From assembly GCA_910587475.1 (NCBI GenBank), contig CAJUMR010000017.1, forward strand, positions 1 through 50,398: a stretch of DNA of 50,398 nucleotides, given 5' to 3'. The first letter of the stretch is position 1. Every line of letters starts with the position of its first letter. The notes below the pieces were generated by a model, which saw nothing but the letters and a program-made list of their open reading frames with translations, was not told the DNA's origin and did not search any database. Source of the DNA: an uncultured Muribaculaceae bacterium (GTDB taxonomy: Bacteria > Bacteroidota > Bacteroidia > Bacteroidales > Muribaculaceae). Shown here one piece after another: positions 18,527-26,803 of this stretch. A program made the position numbers and the translations under genes.

Positions 18527-20257
18527 ATGAACGAACGTATCTGCGGAGCGGAAGCCCTTGTCAGATCATTGCTCGAAGAAGGCACTGACACCGTGTTCGG
18601 ATATCCCGGCGGTGCGATTCTTACGGTCTATGACAAACTGTATGACTACACTGACCGTCTTCACCACATTCTTGTCCGTCATGAGCAGGGCGCTGTGCAT
18701 GCTGCCCAGGGTTATGCGAGGGTGAGCGGGCGCACTGGAGTGGTGATCGTCACTTCAGGGCCCGGAGCCGCTAATGTCATCACCGGCCTCAGCGACGCTA
18801 TGGCCGACTCCACGCCTCTCGTTGTCATCACCGGACAGGTAGGCCGCCAGTATCTCGGCAGCGATGCTTTTCAGGAGACCGATGTCGTCGGCATCACCCA
18901 GCCGATAACCAAATGGGCTCATCAGGTGCGTCACGCCGACGATATCCCTGCAGCCGTGGCGAGAGCCTTTTACATAGCCTCGACAGGCAGGCCCGGCCCT
19001 GTGGTGCTCGACATTGCAAAGGATGCCCAGGTCGGAATGGTCGACTGGCACTACGAGCCCGTCAATTTCATCCGTAGCTACAATCCACGTCCGACTGTCG
19101 ACCGCGAGGCTGTCGCTGAAGCCGCACGTCTCATCAATGCCGCCGAGAGGCCGTTGCTGCTCGTCGGCCAGGGGGTGACTATCTCGGGTGCCGGACAGAA
19201 ATTGCGCGAGTTTGTCGAAAAAGCCTCCATCCCTGTCGGATCGACATTGCTCGGCCTCTCGGCTTTGCCGTCAGACCATCGACTGATGAAAGGCATGCTC
19301 GGCATGCACGGCAACCTCGGACTGAACATCAACACCAACAAGGCCGATGTCATAGTGGCTGTCGGCATGCGCTTTGACGATCGCGTGACCGGCAACACGG
19401 CTGCTTATGCGCCCTCGGCTAAAATCGTGCATATCGATATCGACCCGTCGGAGTTTGACAAGACGGTGCCTTCGACCGTGGCGATCAACGCCGACGCGTC
19501 GGATGCCCTCGACTGTCTGCTGCCGCTGGTCAAGCCCGCCGACAGGTCGCAATGGATCGAATCGTTTGACCGTCACAACCGCGTGGAGCTCGACGAAGTT
19601 GTCGCCCGCGAGCTGATCCGTCCCCAAGGCTCGAAAATGACGATGGGCGAAGTCATTTCCAAGGTCAGCCAGGCGACCGCCCACAAGGCTGTGGCCGTGA
19701 CCGACGTCGGGCAGAACCAGATGATGTCGGCCCGCTACTTCAAATTTACACAGCCGCGCAGCTTCATCTCCTCGGGTGGCCTCGGCACAATGGGTTTCGG
19801 CCTGCCGGCAGCGATCGGAGCCAAGATCGCCGCGCCCGACCGCACGGTCTGCCTGTTCTGCGGCGACGGAGGTTTTCAGATGACCATTCAGGAACTCGGC
19901 ACGATCATGGAGTACGGGGTAGGGGTGAAGATGGTTATTCTCAACAACAACTTCCTCGGCAACGTGCGCCAGTGGCAGAACCTTTTCTATCACCGCCGCT
20001 TCTCCCAGACGCCCATGCTCAACCCCGATTTCATAAAGATCTCGCAGGCCTACGGCATTGCGGCCGAAGATGTCGACGACCGCGCTGATCTCGACGCGGC
20101 GATCGCCCGGATGCTTGCCGACGACCGCCCCTACCTGCTCAATGTCCAGATCGACGAGACTGACATGGTGTTCCCGATGACGCCTGCCGGACAGGCCGTC
20201 GATCATGTCATGCTCTCTCCCGACTGTTTGTATAACCCGGAATCATTACAATCATGA
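18527..20257 (+). CDS. ilvB: Acetolactate synthase large (catalytic) subunit
   Basis: Thiamine-diphosphate enzyme joining two pyruvates, or pyruvate and 2-oxobutanoate, to acetolactate or acetohydroxybutyrate; biosynthetic, since its regulatory subunit follows. It is 576 residues. Three domains: pyrimidine-binding N-terminal domain with catalytic Glu53 in RHEQGAVHAAQGYAR, central FAD-binding-type domain about 190-330, and a C-terminal diphosphate-binding domain with the GDG...NN motif near residues 445-475 (GDGGFQMT to LNNNFLGNVRQWQ). It begins 42 bp after ilvD and overlaps ilvN by 4 bp (ATGA), indicating translational coupling of the two subunits. Confidence 0.97.
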   Translation: MNERICGAEALVRSLLEEGTDTVFGYPGGAILTVYDKLYDYTDRLHHILVRHEQGAVHAAQGYARVSGRTGVVIVTSGPGAANVITGLSDAMADSTPLVVITGQVGRQYLGSDAFQETDVVGITQPITKWAHQVRHADDIPAAVARAFYIASTGRPGPVVLDIAKDAQVGMVDWHYEPVNFIRSYNPRPTVDREAVAEAARLINAAERPLLLVGQGVTISGAGQKLREFVEKASIPVGSTLLGLSALPSDHRLMKGMLGMHGNLGLNINTNKADVIVAVGMRFDDRVTGNTAAYAPSAKIVHIDIDPSEFDKTVPSTVAINADASDALDCLLPLVKPADRSQWIESFDRHNRVELDEVVARELIRPQGSKMTMGEVISKVSQATAHKAVAVTDVGQNQMMSARYFKFTQPRSFISSGGLGTMGFGLPAAIGAKIAAPDRTVCLFCGDGGFQMTIQELGTIMEYGVGVKMVILNNNFLGNVRQWQNLFYHRRFSQTPMLNPDFIKISQAYGIAAEDVDDRADLDAAIARMLADDRPYLLNVQIDETDMVFPMTPAGQAVDHVMLSPDCLYNPESLQS

Positions 20258-20817
20258 CGCATCCCCAGCGACAGCTCTTTACCGTCACCGTCTATTCAGA
20301 AAACTGTGTCGGACTGCTTAACCAGGTGTCGGTGATATTCACCCGCCGGTGCCTCAACATCGAAGACGTGTCGGCGAGCGCATCGTCGGTCCCCGACATA
20401 CATAAACTCACTTTGACAACATGGGCCGACCGCCCCACGATGGAAAAAGTCGTGCGCCAGATCGAAAAAAGAGTGGATGTGATCAAAGCTTTCCTTTATA
20501 CCGACGAGGATATTGTCTATCAGGAGGTGGCGCTTTACAAAGTGCCGACGTCGAGTTTGCTCGAAGCGTCGAGGGTCGAAGACATAGTGCGCCACCACGG
20601 GGCGCGCATACTCGAGATGACCCCCGACTACACAGTTATTGAAAAATCGGGTCATCCCTGGGAGACCGAAGCTCTGCTCAACCGTCTGCGCAGTGTCGAC
20701 ATCCGCCAGTTTGTGCGCAGTGGCCGTGTGGCAGTGACAAAATCGCCGATCGAGTATGTCGACATCTACCTTAAGGAGCAGCTCGACCGGCAAAAACGCA
20801 TACAGGACAATGACTGA
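20254..20817 (+). CDS. ilvN: Acetolactate synthase small (regulatory) subunit
   Basis: Regulatory partner of IlvB that confers activation and feedback inhibition by valine in this family. It is 187 residues, the longer two-domain form: an N-terminal ACT domain from about residue 7 (FTVTVYSENCVGLLNQVS) to about 80, and a C-terminal domain (about 95-175). The start ATG overlaps the ilvB stop by 4 bp. Its end overlaps the start of the thioesterase gene by 8 bp. The alternative symbol ilvH is also used for this family; no evidence here separates the two. Confidence 0.93.
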   Translation: MTHPQRQLFTVTVYSENCVGLLNQVSVIFTRRCLNIEDVSASASSVPDIHKLTLTTWADRPTMEKVVRQIEKRVDVIKAFLYTDEDIVYQEVALYKVPTSSLLEASRVEDIVRHHGARILEMTPDYTVIEKSGHPWETEALLNRLRSVDIRQFVRSGRVAVTKSPIEYVDIYLKEQLDRQKRIQDND

Positions 20818-21562
20818 ACAGACTAACTATTACTCTCATACCTACGATCTGACGGCAGGCGAATGTAATGCCGAGGGTCTTATGCCCGTGACCTTGCTCA
20901 CGGCGCGTATCATCGAGGTCGCCACCGAGCATGCCAACCGTCTCGGCATCGGCTACTCGACGCTCGTCAAACTCAATCTCGCCTGGGTGCTCAGCCGCGT
21001 GAGCATCGAGATAGATGCTCTGCCGGGGATCAACGAGCGCTACACGCTCCACACATGGATCGAATCGACCAACCGATTGTTCAGCGAGCGCTGCTTCAGA
21101 CTGACAGGCCCCGACGGTCGCGACATGGCCCGGGCAAGAACCACTTGGGCTGCGATCGACATGTCGACGCGGCGCGCAGCCAATCCCGGAGTGCTGGGCG
21201 ACGTGATGTTTCCCGAAAATCCTCCGGTCTGCACTGTGGCTCCGGCGCGCAGGATGGGGGCGCTCCCCGACAGTGCGGCCACGGAAGTCTGCACATTCAG
21301 ATACTGCGACCTCGACTTCAACCGCCATGTCAACACTGTCCGTTACATCGACAAGATCCTCAACCACTGGACCCTCGACTGGTTTGACCGCAATTCGATC
21401 GGCCGCTTCGACATAAGCTTTCACCACGAATGTCACTACGACGAAAATGTCGATCTGCGCGTGTTCACCGACGATAGTTCTCTGTCGATGTGTGAGCTTG
21501 TACGCAACGGAGTCCGTGCGGTCGGCGCAATGATATCATGGCGGAAGAAAATAACAGAATAA
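20810..21562 (+). CDS. Acyl-ACP thioesterase embedded in the ilv operon
   Basis: Hydrolyses acyl-acyl carrier protein to free fatty acid, by family. It is 250 residues from the ATG at 20810, which overlaps the ilvN stop by 8 bp; an ATG further upstream would lie wholly in ilvN's reading region and is rejected. Tandem hot-dog architecture: the first domain spans about 1-135 and the second about 160-250. The second holds the plant-type active-site phrase DFNRHVNTVRY with the Asn-x-His pair, and FHHECHYDENVD further on. Its position between ilvN and ilvC suggests a link to branched-chain acyl groups derived from the same oxo acids, but substrate chain type cannot be read from sequence. Confidence 0.88.
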   Translation: MTEQTNYYSHTYDLTAGECNAEGLMPVTLLTARIIEVATEHANRLGIGYSTLVKLNLAWVLSRVSIEIDALPGINERYTLHTWIESTNRLFSERCFRLTGPDGRDMARARTTWAAIDMSTRRAANPGVLGDVMFPENPPVCTVAPARRMGALPDSAATEVCTFRYCDLDFNRHVNTVRYIDKILNHWTLDWFDRNSIGRFDISFHHECHYDENVDLRVFTDDSSLSMCELVRNGVRAVGAMISWRKKITE

Positions 21563-21587
21563 TCAACGATAAAAATCATATAACGTT

Positions 21588-22631
21588 ATGGCAAAATTAA
21601 ATTTTGGCGGTGTCGAAGAGACCGTCGTTACAAGAGAAGAATTTCCCCTCGAAAAAGCCCGTGAAGTGCTCAAAGACGAAACTATAGCAGTGATCGGCTA
21701 TGGAGTTCAAGGCCCGGGCCAGAGTCTCAATCTCCGTGACAATGGCTTCAATGTGATCGTCGGACAGCGCGAAGGCAAGACTTTCGACAAGGCTGTTGCC
21801 GACGGTTGGGTGCCCGGAGAGACACTGTTCAGCATCGAGGAGGCATGCCGCCGCGGCACTATAATCTTATGTCTTCTCTCCGATGCGGCTGTGCTCAGCG
21901 TGTGGCCCGTTATCAAGGCTAATCTGAAGCCCGGCAACGCTCTCTATTTCAGCCACGGTTTCGCGATCACCTGGAGCGACCGCACAGGTGTCGTGCCCCC
22001 GGCCGACGTCGATGTCATAATGGTAGCCCCGAAAGGATCGGGCACCACAGTGCGTTCGCTTTTCCTTGAAGGACGAGGCATCAATGCGTCGTATGCCGTC
22101 GAACAGGACTACACCGGTCGCGCTCTCGACCGCACACTTGCGCTCGGCATCGGCATCGGCTCTGGCTATCTCTTCGAGACTACAATCCGCCGCGAGGCCA
22201 TCAGCGACCTCACCGGTGAGCGCGGTGCCCTGATGGGGGCGATCCAAGGCTTGTTTGCCGCTCAGTATGAAGTGCTGCGCGAACACGGCCACACTCCGTC
22301 GGAAGCTTTCAACGAAACGGTCGAGGAACTCACCCAGTCGCTCATGCCGCTCTTTGCCGCCAAAGGCATGGACTGGATGTATGCCAACTGTTCGACGACA
22401 GCCCAGCGCGGCGCTCTCGACTGGAAAGATCCGTTCCACGATGCCATCAAGCCGGTCGTAGAGCGTCTCTATCAGAGCGTCGAAAGCGGCGTTGAGGCTC
22501 AGAAATCGATCGACTCAAATTCCAAGCCCGGCTATCGTGAAGGCCTCGAAAAAGAATTGAAAGAGCTTCGCGAAAGCGAACTCTGGCGCGCGGCCGAGAC
22601 AGTCCGCCGCCTCCGCCCCGAAAACAAATAA
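21588..22631 (+). CDS. ilvC: Ketol-acid reductoisomerase
   Basis: Converts acetolactate to dihydroxy-isovalerate with NAD(P)H and magnesium, the step between IlvB/IlvN and IlvD. It is 347 residues, class I length. The N-terminal Rossmann domain has GYGVQGPGQSLNLRDNG near 38-54 and VIVGQREG in the cofactor loop. The C-terminal all-helical knotted domain carries the metal-binding acidic residues in DLTGERGALMGAIQGLF (near 207-223) and the Glu-rich helix EAFNETVEELTQSLMP. Cofactor preference (NADPH or NADH) was not decided. Last gene of the operon; a T-rich stretch follows about 50 bp later. Confidence 0.97.
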   Translation: MAKLNFGGVEETVVTREEFPLEKAREVLKDETIAVIGYGVQGPGQSLNLRDNGFNVIVGQREGKTFDKAVADGWVPGETLFSIEEACRRGTIILCLLSDAAVLSVWPVIKANLKPGNALYFSHGFAITWSDRTGVVPPADVDVIMVAPKGSGTTVRSLFLEGRGINASYAVEQDYTGRALDRTLALGIGIGSGYLFETTIRREAISDLTGERGALMGAIQGLFAAQYEVLREHGHTPSEAFNETVEELTQSLMPLFAAKGMDWMYANCSTTAQRGALDWKDPFHDAIKPVVERLYQSVESGVEAQKSIDSNSKPGYREGLEKELKELRESELWRAAETVRRLRPENK

Positions 22632-22664
22632 CCGGTCTCCGCACAATCATTCTGCTTACATAGA

Positions 22665-22692
22665 GCGGAGTGACACCCGCCGTTTTTTTTTT
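22665..22692 (+). terminator. Possible weak terminator after ilvC
   Basis: A short GCGG/CCGC stem (22665-22668 with 22677-22680) is followed by a run of ten T residues (22683-22692). The stem is poor; the T run is the main support. Confidence 0.35.
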
Positions 22693-22738
22693 AAAATAGG
22701 ATTATGTCAGTGATTATTAATGACATAATCCTATTTTA
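22692..22738. repeat. 18-bp perfect inverted repeat between ilvC and the toxin-antitoxin pair
   Basis: Arms 22692-22709 and 22721-22738 are exact reverse complements with an 11-nt spacer. It could be a bidirectional terminator (T-rich on both strands), a protein-binding site or the trace of a mobile element. It sits where base composition turns AT-rich. Confidence 0.85.
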
Positions 22739-22837
22739 GTTGTACTAAACTTGTAAATCAGTACAACGAAAAGGCATATTTATTCGATTTATTTTCTCTG
22801 AAATTCCACCTTCGGAACAAAAATAATAGCCCAAATG

Positions 22838-22869
22838 TTTCTATATATGTAACATTCTTTGTATTTTTG
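22838..22869 (+). promoter_or_regulatory. Promoter of the toxin-antitoxin pair
   Basis: TATTTTTG (22862-22869) is a perfect -7 box. TTTC (22838-22841) lies 20 bp upstream as an imperfect -33. It is 20 bp before the toxin start, giving a very short leader. Confidence 0.6.
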
Positions 22870-22889
22870 CAGAATAAACAAGAATTCCA

Positions 22890-23231
22890 ATGGAACTGAA
22901 AGCGAAATTTGATGTGTTATACATGGAGGAGGCTCTTGTCTTTCTTGAATCCTTACCCGAAAAAGTCAAGGACAAGATTGCCTACAACATTTCCAAGAGC
23001 CGATACTTCATGGACAAAGAGCTGTTCAAGAAATTGAATGATGATATATGGGAGTTCAGAACCGTATACCAAGGCTTTAAGTACCGTTTGCTTGCGTTTT
23101 GGGATAAAGACACAGGAAACCTTGTGATTGCCACCCATGGATTTGTGAAGAAAACGCAGAAGACACCGGAAAGTGAATTAGCACATGCAGAAGCACTGAG
23201 AAAAAAATATTACAACGAAAAAACAAAATAG
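22890..23231 (+). CDS. higB: HigB-like (RelE/ParE superfamily, Gp49-type) toxin
   Basis: Small 113-residue protein with the fold pattern of RelE-superfamily toxins of the phage Gp49/HigB group, known in other members to cleave ribosome-bound mRNA. Visible features: an N-terminal helix-rich part (EALVFLESLPEKVKDKI, residues 12-28), then the diagnostic strand run WEFRTVYQGFKYRLLAFW (residues 54-71) and the basic C-terminal segment HGFVKKTQKTP. The antitoxin gene begins 3 bp after its stop, the toxin-first order typical of HigBA. The gene is more AT-rich than its neighbours, which suggests acquisition. Exact target and activity are not shown by sequence. Confidence 0.82.
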   Translation: MELKAKFDVLYMEEALVFLESLPEKVKDKIAYNISKSRYFMDKELFKKLNDDIWEFRTVYQGFKYRLLAFWDKDTGNLVIATHGFVKKTQKTPESELAHAEALRKKYYNEKTK

Positions 23232-23234
23232 GAT

Positions 23235-23546
23235 ATGGAAAAGATGAAACTATATACCCACGATGAAATGCTTGACCGCGTTGTCGGCGAGAAAGGAACT
23301 CCGCGTCGCGATGCAATGGACGCTGAATTGCAGTCCTATCTTATCGGTGAGGCTATCAAGCAGGCGAGAAAAGAAAAGAATCTCACGCAGGAGCAGCTTG
23401 GGGCACTGATGGGCGTTCAGCGCGCGCAGGTATCAAGGATAGAAAGAGGTCACAATCTGACTGTCGGGACAATCGTCAGGGCGTTCAAGGCTATGGGCGT
23501 ACCCGCAGCATTCTCTTTCGGTGGTGTATCCCTGTCTCTTTGCTGA
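23235..23546 (+). CDS. higA: HigA-like XRE-family antitoxin
   Basis: A 103-residue DNA-binding antitoxin. A helix-turn-helix of the Cro/C1 type occupies about residues 39-93 (IKQARKEKNLTQEQLGALMG then RAQVSRIERGHNLTVGTIV), with the QLGALMGVQRAQVSRIE recognition region. Its first 38 residues probably neutralise the toxin. In this family the antitoxin, alone or with the toxin, represses its own promoter. It ends with a hydrophobic tail after the HTH. A terminator follows 35 bp later, so the pair forms a closed two-gene unit. Confidence 0.85.
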   Translation: MEKMKLYTHDEMLDRVVGEKGTPRRDAMDAELQSYLIGEAIKQARKEKNLTQEQLGALMGVQRAQVSRIERGHNLTVGTIVRAFKAMGVPAAFSFGGVSLSLC

Positions 23547-23580
23547 GAATATATCACCTTGCATTTTTGCACTTTCAAGA

Positions 23581-23606
23581 CCCTCCGACCATCATCGGCG
23601 GGTTTT
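23581..23606 (+). terminator. Terminator of the toxin-antitoxin pair
   Basis: Stem 23581-23588 with 23595-23602 (7 of 8 paired, GC-rich), 6-nt loop, then TTTTATTTTAT. Confidence 0.7.
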
Positions 23607-23663
23607 ATTTTATCGCCACCGTCACTGATATGTTATAATGAATATGCTTGCCATTACATGTCA

Positions 23664-24799
23664 TTATGATTCTTTCAGTTTATAGAAAAATATCACAGGG
23701 TTGCTGTCTTCTGTTAATCCATGATCTTTCCAGTATGTGCTATTTATGCGTTCGTCAATGTTAAGAAGTTGATCCGGATGACATGTTGCGATGATTTCGC
23801 CGTTTATAAATTTGCGTATATTGTTGAAATATGGATAATCAGTATTGTCTTCAATGTTAATTGTTGTTTGGGCAAGGCAATTCCCGTTTGGGTCATATTT
23901 TAGCAGATGTTGGCTAAGGCCATATTCGCCAAATAGCATGAATGAAAGGTAAGAGCATTTCTCTGCCGGATAAAAATGTCCTAATTGCGTTACGACATTT
24001 TTATGTAGGGTTTCCTTCCAAAGATGTATGATATCCATGTCCTGCATTGTAAATTCAGGCAATTGGTCAGTTGTGTTGAAATTGTACGAGGCTACAGTGT
24101 CCAATTTATGCTCTGCAAGTCTGAATGTGTTGTGCACAAAAGGAACATTGACGTATAAATCACCGTCTTTAGCTCCACTGAACGGTGTATAATCAGTCAG
24201 CAAGAGTGTTTGATCTATCCCGTAATCGCAAATTTTTGAAATCAAGTCTCCGGTATTGGGGTTGATAATAACAAACTCTGCCATTGACTCGTTAGAGTTT
24301 CCAGATGCTAATACAATTCTATCTTTTGAGATTATATTAAAATCGAGATATTCATAATTCAATTTGAAATCCTGTAAAAAATCTCCGGCAGCTGAATATT
24401 TGAAAATCTTTTTCAAGTTGCGGTCCAAAATATATATATATCACCATTAAAAACATGCAGACTATTGACACCAGTGTATTCACCGGGACCGGGACCGTGA
24501 TGATTGAACGAGTTGATTAATTCCCCCGATTGGTTAAATCGGAAAACATTACCATTGTCTTCAACTATCACATCATCACCATCAACTGCCAAACTGCCGA
24601 TGCCTGATATAAGGCAGGAGTCATTGGTCTCCAGACATATATGACGTTCGGAGCATAAGAAGTCAGTCAACGGCGACTGCTGATTGACATCAACATTGAC
24701 TGATATCGTATCTGATGTCGTATCATCATGTTTACCGGTACAGGATGTAACACACAGTACAACTGCACCTGCAAATAGATATTTCAAACTTCCAAACAT
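23664..24799 (-). pseudogene. 6-bladed beta-propeller lipoprotein, split by a frameshift in an (AT)6 tract
   Basis: Two overlapping reading frames join into one familiar protein. The first (24799 to 24413) has a lipoprotein signal ending in Cys20 and the start of a 6-bladed propeller of the BF3164-like group, breaking off after NGDIYI with a short wrong-frame tail. The second (from about 24428 to 23664) resumes exactly there with LDRNLKKIFKYSAAGDF and runs to the end. The break falls in (AT)6 at 24430-24441. With five AT units the frame would read continuously to 377 residues, a normal length. So this is a slipped-strand frameshift: a disabled gene, an on/off contingency gene in its off state, or a sequencing error. 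A promoter is present, and the rest of the coding sequence looks intact. Function of the family is unknown; members are periplasm- or surface-anchored. Confidence 0.85.
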
Positions 24800-24867
24800 G
24801 GTTTTAGATTTTTAGATAATGTGAGATTAAATTCACGGTTGATTGAATAAATTTATTTCTTGTGTGG

Positions 24868-24900
24868 CAAAGATATGCAAAAAAAAACTGCAATGGCAAA
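24868..24900 (-). promoter_or_regulatory. Promoter of the beta-propeller lipoprotein gene
   Basis: Minus-strand TTTG (24897-24900), 21-bp spacer, TATCTTTG (24868-24875): a full match. The presence of a good promoter suggests the frameshift is recent or reversible. Confidence 0.7.
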
Positions 24901-25025
24901 TATTTGTTTGTTTTTTTTAAAAACGTGAATGCCATAATTTGAAAAGAAAAATGGACATACTTCGTGGCAGAGATAAGTGAAAGCGTAGAATGGTATTTTT
25001 TTACGGAGCAATTCAAACATGTCTG

Positions 25026-25505
25026 TCAGCAGAGCAGGCCTTTTTGCCCGCGGCTGCGGTGCTTATTGGCGGACGGTTGCTGACGTGCGGCAATCTGTCG
25101 TTTCAGTTGTTTTTTGAGCTTTCGCGGCAAGCGGGCGTTATTAAGCTTAAACGAAGGAATTGGAACGGGTTCGGGTAGGGCGGTCGTTTCGTCGACAGGT
25201 TCTGCCGGTGGCGTAATTTGTTGCTGATCTTGCGTTACGGGTGCACTGTCTTCGACGACATGAGCCGTGGTTGACTTTTGCTTCCGGCGGGCGGCTGCAG
25301 CATCTTTGCGGGCAGCATCACGGTCGATCTCGTGGCGGATAAAAGCGAATGCCACAGCTGCGATTTCGCTCATGCTGTCGGCGACGCGACCGTCGGTGAC
25401 ATAATTATAGACTGCTTCGATAACTTCGCCTTTGACGGCAAAACTGAATGGTTTGAGGATTTCGAGCCAATGGCTCTTCAATTTGATGTCGCTTGACTTT
25501 TTCAT
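25026..25505 (-). CDS. Small protein resembling phage/element-type DUF6291 region, Pro/Lys-rich tail
   Basis: A 159-residue protein from the ATG at 25503-25505 (MKKSSDIK); an upstream in-frame ATG would run through the promoter and is rejected. Residues 1-75 form a compact helical domain (HWLEILKPFSFAVKGEVIEA, then VAFAFIRHEIDRDAARKDAAAARRK) resembling the domain called DUF6291 that I associate with phages and integrated elements; this match is from memory and uncertain. Residues 80-130 are Pro/Thr/Glu-rich and disordered. The C-terminus (135-159) is strongly basic (LPRKLKKQLKRQIAARQQ), suggesting nucleic acid contact. It stands alone with no phage genes around it. Function unknown. Confidence 0.7.
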   Translation of the reverse strand: MKKSSDIKLKSHWLEILKPFSFAVKGEVIEAVYNYVTDGRVADSMSEIAAVAFAFIRHEIDRDAARKDAAAARRKQKSTTAHVVEDSAPVTQDQQQITPPAEPVDETTALPEPVPIPSFKLNNARLPRKLKKQLKRQIAARQQPSANKHRSRGQKGLLC

Positions 25506-25544
25506 AATTGAGTACTTATTTTTATTGAGGTTAATATCGTACTG

Positions 25545-25581
25545 CAAAGTTAGTGAGCGATTCATCGGAAAAACCCGCAAA
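25545..25581 (-). promoter_or_regulatory. Promoter of the small Pro/Lys-rich protein gene
   Basis: Minus-strand TAACTTTG (25545-25552) is a perfect -7 box; the nearest TTTG (25578-25581) is 25 bp upstream, wider than usual. Confidence 0.5.
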
Positions 25582-25750
25582 TTCGGACAAGTGTACCCTT
25601 TAACACCCGTTTGCAAATCAATTGTCGGTAATCAATACTCTTAAAATCAAGGCTTCCCGATGCAGCATATCGGAAATGGAGTGATAGTAAAAATGATGAA
25701 ATTATATCAAGCTATAGATCATCTCCTCGGCAAAGAGCCGGGATGGAGTG

Positions 25751-26689
25751 TCAATTGTCTGACAGCAGGAAGTTGGCCAGCAGGCGTGCGCCTTTGCCGA
25801 ACAGGCGGGTGTGCATGTAGATTATCCGTGCTTTTGCGGCTGAAAATCCGGGTTCGGCCGAGCGGGCAAGCAGCCGTCCGGCGGCTTCGCGGGCACCCTC
25901 GCGGGCATATAGTCCGGCAAGCAGCGCTTTGCGGTAGCCGACCCAACGGAGCATGTCGGGATGCTTTTCGGCCAGTACGTCATGGATTTTGTCGAGCGCG
26001 TTCTCCCATTTTTCGGGCGACGATGAAAAGTTGTTGCCCGTGATTGAAATGGCTGAGTAGAACGATCGGGCGAGCGGAGAGCCGTCGGGATCGCAGAGCT
26101 TGACTATCGTCGGATTGGCCGACAACAGCCTGACGCCGAGTTCGAAATCGTCCCATCCCAGCATATCGCAGTCCCAGGCCCCTGCTGCGCGGATAAACGA
26201 TGTGCGGACGGCGTAACGGATCGAGGCAAACGATGAGTAGATCATATGGTCGCGCAACGGCTTGCGGGCGACAAACCGGGTGTGGTAAAAGCTTCCGTCG
26301 GGCAGCTGGCTGTCTGCGTCCCAGCCGAATATGTCGGCATCGTTGTGACCGGCTATGCCGTCGAGCAGACGCGAGAGATGGCCGGGGAGCATCTCGTCGT
26401 CGGAGTCGAAGAACATGACATAGGGTGTCGTAACCGCCTCAAGTCCACGGTTGCGGGCCGCGGCGGCGCTTTGCCGGCTTTCGCGCAACTGTGTGAGCGC
26501 GATGTTGCCGTGACAGGCGGCCCATCGGGCGACAACGTCTTCCGAACTGTCGGTCGAATTGTTGTCGACAGTGATCACGGCAAACTGCCCGATCCCTTTC
26601 TGCATGGCTATGGAATCGAGACAGTGGACTATCGTGTCGGCGCGGTTATAGACCGGAATTACTATTGTCGCGAGCTTGCTGTCGATCAT
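25751..26689 (-). CDS. Family 2 glycosyltransferase
   Basis: Cytoplasmic GT-A fold glycosyltransferase, 312 residues, transferring a sugar from a nucleotide-sugar to an unknown acceptor. The N-terminal signature TIVIPVYNRADTI occupies residues 8-20, followed by the DNNSTD substrate loop at 42-47. The metal-binding DSDDE is at 95-99, and WDDFELGVRLL (near 187-197) matches the ED/QxxRW-like acceptor region. The C-terminal 90 residues are Arg/Ala-rich helices without a membrane segment. It is a single gene, not in a capsule or LPS cluster here, back to back with parE; its promoter was not identified with confidence. Donor and acceptor cannot be predicted. Confidence 0.88.
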   Translation of the reverse strand: MIDSKLATIVIPVYNRADTIVHCLDSIAMQKGIGQFAVITVDNNSTDSSEDVVARWAACHGNIALTQLRESRQSAAAARNRGLEAVTTPYVMFFDSDDEMLPGHLSRLLDGIAGHNDADIFGWDADSQLPDGSFYHTRFVARKPLRDHMIYSSFASIRYAVRTSFIRAAGAWDCDMLGWDDFELGVRLLSANPTIVKLCDPDGSPLARSFYSAISITGNNFSSSPEKWENALDKIHDVLAEKHPDMLRWVGYRKALLAGLYAREGAREAAGRLLARSAEPGFSAAKARIIYMHTRLFGKGARLLANFLLSDN

Positions 26690-26739
26690 ATGAAATCAAC
26701 GCCCCGAGGGTCTCCATTATTGCATGACAAAAAGTTTTA

Positions 26740-26770
26740 TTTGCCATCGAAGATAAATTTTGTAACTTTG
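26740..26770 (+). promoter_or_regulatory. Promoter of parE
   Basis: TTTG (26740-26743), 19-bp spacer, TAACTTTG (26763-26770): consensus match 33 bp before the start codon. Confidence 0.8.
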
Positions 26771-26803
26771 TAGGACTCCCCAATCCGGAGTTTTCTATTT
26801 ATC

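Noticed and set aside
19271..20206. 311-residue open frame antisense to ilvB
   Set aside because: Opposite strand encodes the conserved thiamine-diphosphate domain of acetolactate synthase.
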